Under the pieces are notes generated by a model. The model saw only the letters and a list, made by a program, of their open reading frames with translations. It searched no databases and had not been told where the DNA came from. From Heloderma charlesbogerti (Eukaryota > Chordata > Lepidosauria > Squamata > Helodermatidae), in contig JANEZZ010000404.1 in NCBI GenBank assembly GCA_026122225.1, forward strand, positions 1,488,001-1,552,000: a stretch of DNA of 64,000 nucleotides. The letters are read 5' to 3'. Positions 1 through 13,500 of this stretch are shown in pieces. Within the stretch, counting starts at the first letter, position 1. Each line of letters begins with the position of its first letter. The translations under genes were made by a program, and so were the position numbers.

Positions 1-1301
1 TCATCAGTGCTGTTCTACTGCTGTTTCTATTCAGGAAACACCATTAACAAAGCACAGTATCTTTTCTACAATATCTTCATCTAAAAAAAAAGTTCTTACA
101 CATTTGCAGCAGCAAATGTGGAAGAGGCTATCTTTCCCATTACATTTCTCCCTCTACTGGCTAACAAAAATTCTACTTTTTGTTGATTTAACTACTTGTC
201 CTTGAAATTGATACTTTCTTTGGACTAATAGTGGGGAAAATAATTGCATCCATTAATTCAGTAATGACATTGTTTAAATAGAAATTACCAGTATAAATGG
301 CTTTATTTTAATTTTACATTTATATCATGCCCTTTTTCCATTGTGTAACTCAAGACGGCGTACATGGAAGTTCCCAGGCTGTCTCCCACTGACCACACTC
401 AAACGTGCTTTGCTTCAGAAAAATGGCTATACCATGTGCCTTCAAAAATGCCCTGGGACCTTTGACTAGGCACAGTAATCTTTAATCTACATTAGTGGAG
501 GGGAGTTTAGCCCACAGTTTCTGTTTATAGAGCCAAAAGCAGCCTTCAAGATCAACAAAGGCTGAATATAACTGGCCCTTCTGGAATTGTTAATAATAAT
601 AAATAAGAAACAGTTAAAAATTCTACCCTAAACCTCACTTCCTCTTTCAAGATATTTGCTGCTATCCAAAACTAAAGCCTGCAAAGAAAGAACTTAGCAT
701 GAACTTCAACAATAATATCAGTGAGACTGATGGCATGATAGTTGCTGGGTTGTTGTTTTCATCTCCTTTCTTCGAGACAGGGACCAAGAAGCTTGTGTTC
801 CAACCCTGTGGTATGCTTCTGGAATGATTTACAAACTGAAAAGTTTAACAATCACAAGTCAAATTCTTTCTGAATAATTTGGCAGGAGTATCATCTTTTG
901 GTGGGCCTTTGTTAGGAAGAAATTAATTTAATTGGGTGCTGGTTGATTTAGAGTTACCTTCATAGGTAAAACAAGCACATTTTAATAAGTTACCTGACAC
1001 TGGAAGTGCAGAGCCAAGGTATGTCTTGCTTCTTAACCTTGTTCACATATTACCTCCTGTTTTACTGCCACCTGACCACCTGCTCAATTTATTCCTACTT
1101 TTCCATTACCAGATCATGACGACCTCCTGCTGGTCCTTCCCGGTGTTGTCTATCTAGTGTAGATATTAAATTTAATGGACAAAGGAGCATATAACTTCAG
1201 GCACACTGCGGATAACTATATAAATCTTTAGAAGGAGCAATGGGTGATCCCTGCAGCTATGTTATACATATTTTTTGTTTTTGTCTTTTTGCAAGTGTTC
1301 A

Positions 1302-1362
1302 TAGAATAGTAGAATAGTAGGGTTGGAAGGGGCCTATAAGACCGTTGAGTCCAGCTCCCTTA
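1302..1362 (-). repeat. CR1 LINE 3'-end fragment
   Basis: It carries the conserved CR1 tail GTTGGAAGGGGCCTATAAGA followed by GAGTCCA, matching the left ends of the larger CR1 copies at 8.5 and 40.7 kb. Only about 60 bp remain. Confidence 0.75.
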
Positions 1363-4300
1363 AACTGTTAAGACACTGTTCTTAAACTGTAAAACAGATT
1401 GTTTCAATACACACTGTGGGCATTGTCATTATGCTCTTTACTGATCCTATTTTCACTTCAATTAAGAAACTCTTATATTTTTATACGAAATACACCTGGG
1501 AGCACTCAGTGAGGGTAATAAAAGACATTTGCTCTTTGCTGCCACAAGATTCTGTATCATCCAGAAGACCTGCAAAATGAAAGAAACTGGTGACAGTTCA
1601 CAGGGAAACCATAACAAGCAGCTTATGAGATAAGCTGCCTTGGATGCAAGAAAAGAACAGTGGACGTATGTGTGAAAGTTAGGGAAAGAAAGATATTCAG
1701 TAGGCAAGTCCTCCCATCTATTTCAAGAGGCAGAGGCTTCTGGAACTTCCATTGGAATAGAAACTGTCTCATATTTGGAAGTTCCTACAGCTAAGGAACT
1801 AGCTTAACTATGCAAAACAAGAAACCCAAGAACTCACATACACTAGACAATAAATCTTGCACAGAGAAGGACCAGAGAGACATCCACCCCTGGGTTCTAG
1901 TTATTCAAATTAAGAGGAAAAAACTCCCAAGCTTCCCATACACAAAAAATGCAGACCTGGCCCATGATGTCTTTTCCATAACCACAAAGAACGCTCATGG
2001 AGAAGTCCACCACGTTTCAGAGGGGCTCTGACCTAATGCCCATGCATAGAGGTGGCAAGATTAAATTTGGATCTGAGGAGACTCTTCTGGCCAGCAGAGG
2101 TTGCTACTTCCTAAAGTGAATGGGAGGATTCACCGACTAAAGGGTATGAAGGGACAAGAAGCTGGGGTATAAGTAGATAACACACAGAGCAAAGTTTTAT
2201 AGATGCTACCAACCCACCCTCTTCCAAACACTGTCAAAGGCACTGGCCCTATGGTCTGCTCAATTGAAGTATGTGGCTGGACATTTGGAAGCCTCCTTTG
2301 AACCTTGAAGAGGAAAGATGGCTTCCTCTCATAATTCTGGCCACCAACTTAAAGCCATGAAAATGCGCCAGCCCATCAGTTGTATGGCCCCCAGAATAAT
2401 CAATGAAGAACATTCTCTAAAGGCACTTAAGTACTTGGATGGTTTGAAGTATAAAATATAAGTAAAATAAGTACATTTGAGACACTGTCCTTTTCTGTCC
2501 AGTTTCCCTGTATTTCATGGAAGAAACCCATCTCCTTTTCTTCCTAAGAAAAGGGCTCTCCCATAAGCTACACCCCAGAGATTTCTTTTATTTTTGGAGG
2601 CCATAGAGAACCATCAGCTGTGACCTCTCCTACAGGTAGATGGTGCCTCTTGCTAATGCCCAAGTCTTCATACATGCCTCTGGTCTGTCCTCTTAAACCA
2701 TATGGCGGATGTGTCTGTGCTGGTGGTTATCCATTTAGGGCTAGCCCTTTACCAACTCCATTTCTGGAAAATAACCTTCCTAGTCATAAAGGACATTTCA
2801 AAGCAGGAGATTACAAGGCAAGCTATAGGAGGTGGAAAGGAAAAACTAGTATTACACCGCACTTCAAATCTAAGTTTGCTTACCCGCACAGCTTGAGTTC
2901 ATGTGTTCGGCTGGAGGGGTGGTGCTTAGTTGCCATATTGTTTTAACTTTTTTCTGTCCTTGTCCACTGCTGATTTCCACTCTCCATACTTGGGGATAAG
3001 CACTGAAGTAATGGTCAATAAAAAAAAGCAATTATAAGAAGAATTGACGGTTAATACTCAACAGGTAGGAATCAGAGGCAGGCAACCTGCAGCTCTGCCC
3101 CCCCCCGTGTGCCCCCCCCCATGCTCCCTGCCAGAGAAAGAAGAGTGCTACTGCCACAGACAGGCAGTCAGACACTCACAGGACCCCCAATGCTCCTTGT
3201 ACATCACTGTTATGGGAGAAGAGGACCATCAGAAAAAGGTGGCAGTCAGGCATACATGAGACCCAACCACAGAGCCTAGAGCAGTCCAGACACTATGCTC
3301 TGTGGCTTGGCCTGAGCTAGCATGTGCATTTGATACAGAGAGAAAGAAAAAGAGAGTGAGAGAGAGAAAATGAATGGTGGGAGAGATGAATGGATGTTCT
3401 GGGAAGGCTGGATTTGTGGGAGTCAAGGTGCACATGACAGAGAGAGAATGAATATGAATGTGTCATGGAACCCCACATTCCCTCAAAGTGTTTTACCAGG
3501 ACCCAGAACCTAGGGGGCATTAAGGAGAAACTCCCAGGAATCTAGGCCTGACAAATGCTTTTCTCTACCGCTTTAAATTGCAAGGTATTCTCGCAATTTC
3601 ATTTACAGGCTGGAGTTTATAGCATTCCCATAAGCTCTTTTATATAAAAAATTATCTTTTTAAAAAAAGATGTTGAAAAGATATTTACATTACAACTCAT
3701 AGGAGTTTTAACTCCATTCCAGTTTAAAATACAGCATTACAGCTGAGCAATAAAGTATCAAAATGATAAAATCTCTCTTTTTCACTCTCTTTTTCTTTTT
3801 ATGGAAGAATTCAATTTTTTTCCAATAAATGTAAAATAGTCTTTCTCCTTAAAATTCAGTAAACTAAGCCCATTTACTAAGATCATCTTCCCTTCTCCTT
3901 AACTCTTGCAGGCCCAACTCACTCACAGCCCAGATCCTCACACATGCCTGCTTGTTCCCTTTTTTAGACTCCTTTTATCTCCCAGCCTAATGAGCAAACT
4001 GATGTAGTCACAATGCAGTTCTTAGTGTTTTTCTCATGCCAACTCAAAATCTCTCTCTCTCTGGGAGAGGATTGTATTTGTCCTTGCTTCACAGAAGGCT
4101 TAGCAGAAATCCCCATTCTCAAGACTTCATTTTCCAAAAAGCAACACACACCTTTAGCAAGCAGAAGTTCATCAGTAGATCAGTAGGGCTCCGTGCTCTC
4201 ATTTCCATTAAAAGTCAAGATAATTGTCAATTTTTAATTAAAAAAACCAATGATATCCATCACAAATGGATGGGGGAGAGAATGACTGAAGAATGAACAG

Positions 4301-4383
4301 ATGATGGCTGAATGAGAAGGAGAGAGTGGGATTGCTTTTGTGTTTGTGCTTCTCTTTGTGCGAGTGCATTTGTGCATGAATAG

Positions 4384-4418
4384 GTGAGTGAGTGAGTGAG
4401 TGAGTGAGTGAGTGAGTG
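4384..4418. repeat. (GTGA)n microsatellite
   Basis: About nine perfect tetranucleotide units are followed directly by a poly-G run. Confidence 0.95.
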
Positions 4419-4566
4419 GGGGGGGGGTGTCCTACCAAGTTTTGGCTCAGCCCTCACCTGCCACCGCTGGTATGTGTCCCCTCACCATATTCTCCTGAGG
4501 AAAATGTGTCTGTCACCTCCAAAAAGGGTGTCCACCCCTGGTTTTAAGTGCTAAGGTTTAGCTTAC

Positions 4567-7500
4567 TTTTGGTAGAACTCCTTCACAAGAGTAGTCCTGA
4601 CTGGTAGCTGAAATACATGCTTTTCATTCAGGGGGTTTTGCTTGTAGTAGTTTATGCAGGACCTATAAAATAACTTTTTCTTACCATCAATACTCTCAAG
4701 AGAGATGCAGGAAACATCTACTACTGTAACCTACACCATCATTCAAAACCAACTGCATCTTCTGTCTTTACAATGGCTAATACGTAAAAGCAAAACACAA
4801 TGAGATACTAGCCACACCGAGCCGAGGACAATCTACTGGAACTGTACCCTGCAAGAGCCTAGAGTACACAGGTGTTGTGTATGAGCATAGCTGTGCTAAA
4901 GAGCAGCTATGCCTTTAGGGGAAACAATAGTAAGGCTTGAGTTCCTTCAACTGATTTTTGATTTGTTTAATAAAAGGACATGAATTTAGAGCCAGCTAAT
5001 AAGAACGAAACACTACTCTCTTCCCCTGTAAAAAGAGAATGAAGGGCTGAAACACTTGCTAAGGAACAACAGCTTAAGCATGCTGAGAACAGGAGTTTAA
5101 TAACCGTTTCATTTTTTCCTGAAGTTATATTTCTTGTGAACACCGCTGTGGAGATTCTATTAAAGCCCCTTTCAAATACAGAAAGGAGTGCAGAAGCAGC
5201 ACACGCTTGGATAAATTAGGGCCTTTTATCAGGATTATAGTTCCCACCCTCAACACAAGAATTAAGATGGCCATCTTTCCTTTCCACAGTCAAGAGAATC
5301 TGCTTGTTCTTGCTATTTAAGAGAGATCTGCTGGCAAACAATTACTGTGTCAAGAAGATGAGGTTCTCATGTTCAAGTTTAAGAAGTTCTACACAGTTGT
5401 CCACGATTTCCAGCATATGATGGAGTTTCTGAACACAATGAACCTGCTCCTGTAGAGCTACTGAAGTAGACATGAAGTAGTCCTTCAAGAGAAAGAGATG
5501 GCAAAGAACAAAAAGAAACAGCCTTTAAGAGAGTCACTATGATTAAGTAACAAGGCTACCACCTAAATACTTTACACATATAGAACACAGCACATACCGC
5601 TCCCCCTCCCGCAAGCTGAAAAAGACTAAGCCAACATTGCTGCAGTTCTGCTCACAAACATTATTTCAAAGGTAGGAAAAACTGATCTTACCAGGTGAGT
5701 ACGTATTGCAAATTCTTTGCCTGAAACACAAGGCATGGTTTTACATAGCAGAAATATGAAATGTATTCCAAAACTGCAGGCTTAGCTTTAATGTTTTAAA
5801 AACCCCAAATGGGGAGGTTTACATGGAAAGTCACAAGCCCCCAAGTTTGCTCTGCAAAAAGCCTAAGTCCAAGGGGAAAACTGAAATGGAAATATGTAAG
5901 AGACCATCTAGCATCTTGCAAATTTGCCATAGCAGAGGTTTAGCTTCTATTCTGTGGAAATAGGATAGGAACAACAATTTAAGGATAAGGGTCATTTGAC
6001 ACCTCAGCTGAGGAAGTTTGTTCAGGAAAACAGTAGCTATTTGTTAGGTTATATATAAAGGAATACTTATGGGAACAAGCCCAACATTTGATTAAGTAAT
6101 TTGCTTGGCAGAACCTCCAAAGGCTGTTTGATGATGTTGCCAATATTTTTTTTAAAAAAATATGGAAATAGGTGAATTTGAATTGACAGATTGCTTGGAC
6201 ACAGCCACTTAGTACCACAGTGGTTGGGCCAAAACAGACATACCTACAAAATAGCTGACATAATCTCTCTTCATTTTATCCACACCCATTTCCAGAAGCA
6301 TTTGTATTGGAGTATCACCAATAAGAGAAACTGTCTCCACATTTCCATAATAAGATTGCTTAATCAGTTTGCTCAGTAAGCTGTTACTTCCTTGATGAAC
6401 CTGTGGAAACATAATATATTTTATTTGTAACCTGCTCTCTCTGTATCTTGAAATATAACAGAAAAAATTAATTTTAAGTGGACCTATTTCTGAAGGCTAA
6501 ACAAATGCTTATGCTTAGTATGAAAAGAAACATTCTGCTCTAATAATTCAACCAAAATATATGCATTGATAATCATTTCCTCCACTGAATTCAGGTGGTT
6601 GAGTGCCCATCAGTTTGGAAGAGGAATGGGGCTACCTAAAAATAAAGTAGTGGTTTTATACTCGGGAGACTCCCCAAGTACACAGAAATCTACAAGTTTG
6701 TAAAGTAAAAAAAGAGTTTACTCTCCCAGAATAGACTGACAAGGACCAGTCCGCTTTCAGGATGTACAGCAGGGGCAAGGAGTGCTTTTTGCTTCAGGGG
6801 CCTGATCCCTCCCCCGCCCCAGATCAATCTGGCAGGGGATGGACCCCCTCCCCTGGCATCATCCAACCCTGCTTCACTCATTTTTCCTTTCTCTGTGCAT
6901 GGAGTTACATGCCCCTCTCTGTACATGGAAAAAGGGACTCAGCTGGTGCATGGACGAGTGGCTCCTCCAAGCGCCAGCTGAGTTGGGCGCCTTCTTTGCC
7001 TGCCATTCACTGTCCCAATTGGGGCAGCAAGCAGCATCCCAAGGGAATGGACTTGGCCAAGCCTCCAAGGGGCAGCTGAGTGAGGCACCTCCACTGCATG
7101 CTGTCCTGATGGGGGCAGCATGTGAAGGGAAGGGATGCGGCTAGCACTTCTGGGAGCTCCTGCAAACATGAGCAGAGCGCACAGCGCTCAGCCCGCCGCT
7201 TCCTGAGGGGAATCCCCATTGGGAGGGTGAGCAGCATGCAAGGGGATTCCTCTCCCCGCCTCCTCCCCACGCTCCCAGGAAGCCTCCAGGCCAGGGGGCT
7301 TGGGGAGGGGCGAAGCTCACTTTCAACACTGGCAGCCTCAAACTTCTAGCATTGTAAGAGCATAAGAAGCTGCTTTATATCAGGTCAGACTATTTGTCCA
7401 TTTTGCCTAGTACTGTTTACTCTGGCCAGCAGTGGGAAATCTAGGAAATCAATTGGAGGTCTATCACATCACCTGCTATCTTTTTCTCATAGTAGGAGAA

Positions 7501-10500
7501 GGCTTCATGGGGTGGAGGGTGGAAAAGGAAAAAAGGTGTCTTATTTACACCACACCCCCAAAACTTCCCTCCCACGCATGCATGAAACCTGAACAGGACT
7601 GGCTGGAGAGCTGAATAAGGCACATCCTTCTTAGGGGCTGGAGGCAGGGTGGTCCTTAAGTTGTCGCCTGGTCAGTACTAGCAACTAGAAATTGCTGCCA
7701 GGCAACCAGGCAGTGACACAGAGTCCCCAGTTTACAGCACATTCCACAGCACGAGTCCTGCTCTTAAATAAATAAATAAATATGATACGCTCAGTTCGGT
7801 ACCAATTGAACTCTGTTACTGAGCCCACACTTTGTGCCAGAAGCCTTCTGTGTGGTTTTGCAGAGCTCTTCTGTTCATAGAATATTTGTGATCAAGACTC
7901 AGTAAATTAAGATAAATTCTCAGAATTAGCAGATTGTCTGTGGCCTTCAGAAAGGACTCAAGCGCTTTCTCTTTGCTCTTTCCTTGAGGCTGGTTCCTCA
8001 GGAAGGTGGAAAGTGAACCCCAGTTAGCTGTCTGCATTTGCTGTGGAAGCTGCACTTCCCTCAGAGAAAACAGGCTGGAAATTGCTTTGACATGAATTTA
8101 TATTATGTCAGGGCTACTCAAGACTGCTTACGGTTTCTCAGCAAACTAAGAACTCACTTAAATAATGCCTAGAAACAATCTGTTACTTCATAGGTTCCTG
8201 GGGTGAGCCCTGGCAGTAAAACCAAGTTTTGATCCAAATTCTAGCAAGCTCTGGCTCAAATTAAGAGAGGGCAAGAAAGAGATAAACGTGCACCTGCAGA
8301 GCCCTGCAGTTTTGTTATACACAAGTAGGTCCCAGTTTAGGCAAAATGATTTTTTGTTTTGCTTTGTCTACGTAGGGGCACCAGCAATGAAAAGCTCTGC
8401 TAAAACCGGGGCCAACAGGATAAGACAGATATTCCTTTATGCTCCTTCAGAGTTAACTTCAAGGCAAATTTTAAAAATTCTCCCATATTTTCCCCTTTGA
8501 GGTTTTTTCCTTTCTTTCTCTAATTTTGTAATTTGAGAATAGAATCAAAGAACAGTAGAGTTGGAAGGGGCCTACAAGACCATCGAGTCCAACTCCCTGC
8601 TCAATGCAGGAATCCAAGTCAGAGCATCCCTGACAGGTGGCTGTCCAGCCTCGTCTTGAATGCCTCCAGTGTGGGAGAGCCCACCACCTCCCTAAGGAAT
8701 GGGTTCCATTGTTGTATTGCTCTTGACAGTCAGGACGTTTTTCCTGATGTTCAGCCGGAATCTGGCTTCCTGTAACTTGAGCCCATTATTCCGTGTCCTA
8801 CATTCCAGGATGATCGAGAAGAGATCCTGGCCTTCCTCTCTGGGACAACCTTTCAAGTATTTGAAGAGCACTACCCTATCTCCCCTCAGTCTTCTCAAGG
8901 CTAAACATGTCCAGTTCTTTCAATCTCTCCTCATAGGGCTTTGTTTCCAGTCCCCTGATCATCTTGGTTGCCCTCCTCTGAACCCTCTCCAGCTTGTCTG
9001 CATCCTCCTTAAAGTGTGGTGCCCAGAACTGGACACAGTACTCCAGATGAGGCCTAACCAGTGCTGAGGAGAGGGGAACTAGTACTTCCTGGGATTTGGA
9101 AGCTATGCTTCTATGAATGCAGCCCAAAATGGCATTGGCCTTTTTTGCAGTCACATCCCATTGTTGGCCCATATTCAGCTTGTGATAGACAGCAATTCCA
9201 AGATCCTTCTCGCTTGTAGTGTGGTTGAGCCACGTATCCCCCATCTTGTAACTGTGCATTTGGTTTCTTTTTCCTAGGTGCAGAACTTGGCATTTAGCCC
9301 TATTAAATGTCATTCTGTTGTTTTCTGCCCAGCGCTTTCAGCCTATCAAGATCCCTTTGAATTTTGTTTCTGTCTTCCAAAGTATTTGCTATCCTGCCCC
9401 ATTTTGTGTCATCTGCAAATTTGCTCAGCATTCCCTGCACCTCCTCCTCCAAGTCAAACATGTTGTAGAGCACTGGGCCCAGGACTGAGCCCTGCGGTAC
9501 CCCACTCGTTACCTCTCCCCAGTTTGAGAAGGTCCCATTGATAAGCACTCTTTGAGTCCCATTCTGTTGCCAACTGTGGATCCACCGGATAGTTGTTTCA
9601 TCTAGCCCACTTTGAGCTAGTTTGCTCATCAGGAGATCATGGGGCACTTTGTCGAAAGCTTTGCTGAAGTCGAGGTATATGATGTCTACAGCATTCCTAC
9701 GGTCCACAAGAGAGATTACTTGATCAAAAAGTGAGATCAGATTTGTCTGGCAGGATTTGTTCTTGACAAATCCATGTTGGCTTCAAGTAATCACTGCATT
9801 GTTTTCAAGGTGCTTACAGATGGATTGCTTTATCATCTACTCCAGAATTCTCCCAGGGATTGATGTCAGACTGACTGGTCTATAGTTCCCAGGTTCCTCC
9901 TTTTTACCCTTTTTGAAGATAGGGACAACATTAGTCCTCCTCCAGTCATCTGGCACTTCACCCGTCCTCCAGGATTGCTCAAAGAGAATAGACAGAGGTT
10001 CTGAGAGTTCTTCTGCCAGTTCCTTTATGACTCTAAGATGCAGTTCATCTGGCCCTGGAGATCTGAACTCATTCAAAGTAATTAGGTGTTCCTTGACCAT
10101 ATGCCTATTGATCTCAAGCTGCAATCCTGCCCCTTCAGCCTGTACTTCGCCTTTGCCAGAGACCCTCTTTTGGGAGAAGACTGAGCCAAAGTAGGAATTG
10201 AGCACCTCTGCCTTTTCTTTGTCATCTGTTATCATTTTGCCATCCTTATTTAATAGCTGAACCACCATTTCTTTTCTCTGTCTTTTACTGTGCACGTAGC
10301 TGAAGAAAGCCTTTTTGTTGCTTTTAGCATCCCTCGCTAACCTCAGCTCGTTCTCAGCTTTAGCCTTCCTGACGCCATCCCTGCAATTCTGTGCTACCTG
10401 CCTGTACTCTTCCTTTGTTGCTTGGCCGTCTTTCCACTTCCTATATGTGTCCTTTTTTGTTTTCAGGTCATCCCTAAGCTTTTTGTGAAGCCACATTGGC

Positions 10501-13500
10501 TTCTTCTGTTGTCTTCCACCTTTTCTTCTTGTTGGAATTGTTTGTAATTGTGCCTTGAGAATTTCCTTTTTTAAAAGCTCCCACCCATCTTGGACTCCTT
10601 TACACGTTAGAGTTGCTTGCCATAGAACCTTACTGATCATTATTCTGAGTTTATTAAAATCAGCTTTCCTAAAATCCAGGGTACATGTTTGACTACACTC
10701 GGCTTTTGCTTCCCTTAGAACCAAGAACTCAAGTACAACATGGTCGCTTTCCCCCAGAGTTTATGTAACTGCTACTTTATCCACTGAGTCATCTCTGTTG
10801 GTTAGGATCAAGTCAAGGATAGCCGATCCTCTAGTTCCTTCCTCTACTTTCTGTAGGAGGAAGTTATCCACCACACAAGTCAGGAATTTCCTGGAGGGGC
10901 CATGTTTTGCAGAATTTGTCTCCCAACAAATATCGGGGAAATTGAGGTCTGGGTTTAACTTGTTATCTCTAAAGTCTGAGGTCTGAGACTGGGGCCGATG
11001 GCATGAGGACTCTCTGGTGTAATATTGCATATTGCATGCATGGTATTGCGGGGGGGTGTGTGTGCCCCCACCGTCCCGAGCTCTTTGGCTTGCTCTATGC
11101 GTGGGCAATATGCAAGTGCCACCACTGGCAGTGTCCCTAGGGTCACTGGGGGCATGTCTACCATATTTACAACATGTTTGTGTTTTCTGAGTGTGTGTTT
11201 TGCCCCTCCCTTCTCAGGCCAACCACATATAGGATACAGTGGCTGTTCCACCGATGTAGCAGCAGCATCTCTCCCCACCACACCCCAAGGTAACTGGTAT
11301 GTAGGATTGCTCTGTCCAGATTTCAGCCCCATTAGTCATACATACCCATGTCTGCAATTCACCATGCTGAAGGGATTTCATGATCAACGTGAAACAGTTC
11401 ACCAGTTCCTCATACGAAGTGACATCTTGCGGTAAAGAGTAAAAAGTTTTAAATAAAACAAGAGCCTAAATAAAAGTAGATCAAATAAATGAATGAATGA
11501 ATCATTATAGGACAGTGCATTTCTCTTAAGGCTGAAAATCCTTAAATAATGAAGATATAGTTGGTCTAGAAATATACATACGCCTCCATATTTTACACCA
11601 CAGCTGTTCAACGAAATCAAGGTCTCCTCTCCTACTAAAAAGAGTTTTCATGGAGCCATAGACTGCAGCAGTGTCATCCTGGGGACTCTGAAAAAAGAGG
11701 AAAATAATTTCAACACAATCTTTCAAAATAAAGCCAGATGATGACGATAATTATAGTTATTTATATCCCACTCTTCAAGGAAACTTCTCCACTGCATCTT
11801 TACAATAAAAACAGAAATACAATAATAGAACAATTTTTAAAAATTGTATACAGTAAAAACAGGTAAAGTATGTACACACAGAAAAGCTGTGCTGGGCTAA
11901 AAGGATGCAAAGGTGGTGGAAAAATAATGTTTCTTTGCCATCTTTACTGCCACAGAGTAGGCTGGATAATGACCTCTTTTTGTGGCCAGCTTCACGGCTA
12001 AATCTCTGTCATTTCATTCTAGCTACCGCCCAACCTGCTTTATAGCCATCAGCTCTCCAGAAAACCAGGGAGTCAAATGGGCTCAGAGTGATTACATTAA
12101 CAGCCCATCATTTCCATATGCCACAGAGGAACTAAGACATCAACAGGCACACCAGGCATGCCAACCAAGAATTCCCCAGTGGCTCTCGGTATTCTATCAG
12201 TCTCTGTATTAGACCATTCTAACAGATGCCCCATCTCTGCAAGGGGTGGCTACTGCTGGTCTAAAGCTCAACAGAAAGTGATCCAACCATGACAAGAGAC
12301 TCAAGGAAAAATCTCCCACAATCAGATCAACACCAAATTGATCTTCTAACCAAATGAGAAAAAACAAGTCAAGAGTATGACCTGCAATGTGTGTCAGGAC
12401 ATGTTAGAATAGAACTCCATGGTTGTTTCAATCATAACAATCTGAATTGCCCTGATAGTTATTATAATATAATGCTAAGGACATAGTCCTATACCTTTCA
12501 TTTTGAGTGTGAGAGAGAGTGTGTGTGTGTGTATATATATCTATATATATAAAATAAAAAAAAGAAGTAGCCAAGAGCGGTTAGGAGATACTAACAGAAA
12601 GTAGGGATGTCAGAGGAAACCGTCTGGGGGGGGCGGGGAGGAGATTCACTGAACCTTCAGTAGTTCAGAACTGCAAGCCAGCCTGACTTCATCTGTATCA
12701 AGTCAGGCCAGCTTGTGGATGTTTTTTCTTAAACTGCCATTTATGCAAATTCTGGCCCTAATTTGCATTACCTGAAGCCATAATATGCTCAATTTACACA
12801 AATCACAGCTGTAATATGCGTAACTCGTGCAAATCGCACCTGTAATCTGTGCAAAATTAAGCACATTACGGCTGCAATTTGCGCAAATTACAGTCGGCAT
12901 TTGCATAAATCACGCACACTGCTGTTGCAATTTGTATAAATGGTGATTTAAGGGGAAAAACCCCAAGAAAGTTCCCAGATTTCTTCACTGTGCCCCTCCC
13001 ACTTGTCCTCAATCCTCCTCTGCCATGGCTGCAAGGAGTTGGAAGCATCCACTTCCATTTTCATCTGATGTAGTTGGTTCCAGTTCAGACGAAACGAATG
13101 GCACTTACTTTAGAAAAGAAATGGATGTTTCTAACCTCCTCCTTGCAGCCATGCCAGAGGCAGGGGGAGTGCATGAGCCAAAGGCTCACTCATAGAGCAC
13201 TAAACTATGGTTTAGAGCAGAGGAGGGCAACTTCTGGCCTATGGGCCTAATCCAGCCCACACAGAACCCAATCCAGCCTTTGGAAAATTGGGCATCTTCC
13301 CTGGGCCACTTCCCCTGACCTGGAGGCTTGAGGAGGAGGCTGGGGAGAAGAATCCAATCGGAGATAACAAGGGGATTTCCCTGCTTGCCGCTCGTTCTCC
13401 CAATCAGAGAGCAAGCGGCATGAAGGGAAATCCCTTTGCTATCTCCGATCTGAGAGGCCCTTTCTGCACAGAGCTCCATGCCTCTCTCTCCACGGAGAAA

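Larger units (their letters stand above)
1..4566. other. Left-edge DNA: ZWILCH last introns or 3' flank
   Basis: I could not place the final ZWILCH exons here. The stretch is AT-rich, with a short CR1 tail (1302-1362), a purine-rich stretch (3340-3380) and a GTGA microsatellite (4384-4418). The remaining short open frames have no recognisable similarity. Confidence 0.5.

Noticed and set aside
2440..2570. Possible ZWILCH exon on the minus strand (a Trp and a GQKR-like match)
   Set aside because: The resemblance is a few residues and needs gaps; no donor keeps the frame.
9837..10724. 295-codon host gene on the minus strand
   Set aside because: It is the N-terminal reverse-transcriptase part of a CR1 LINE.
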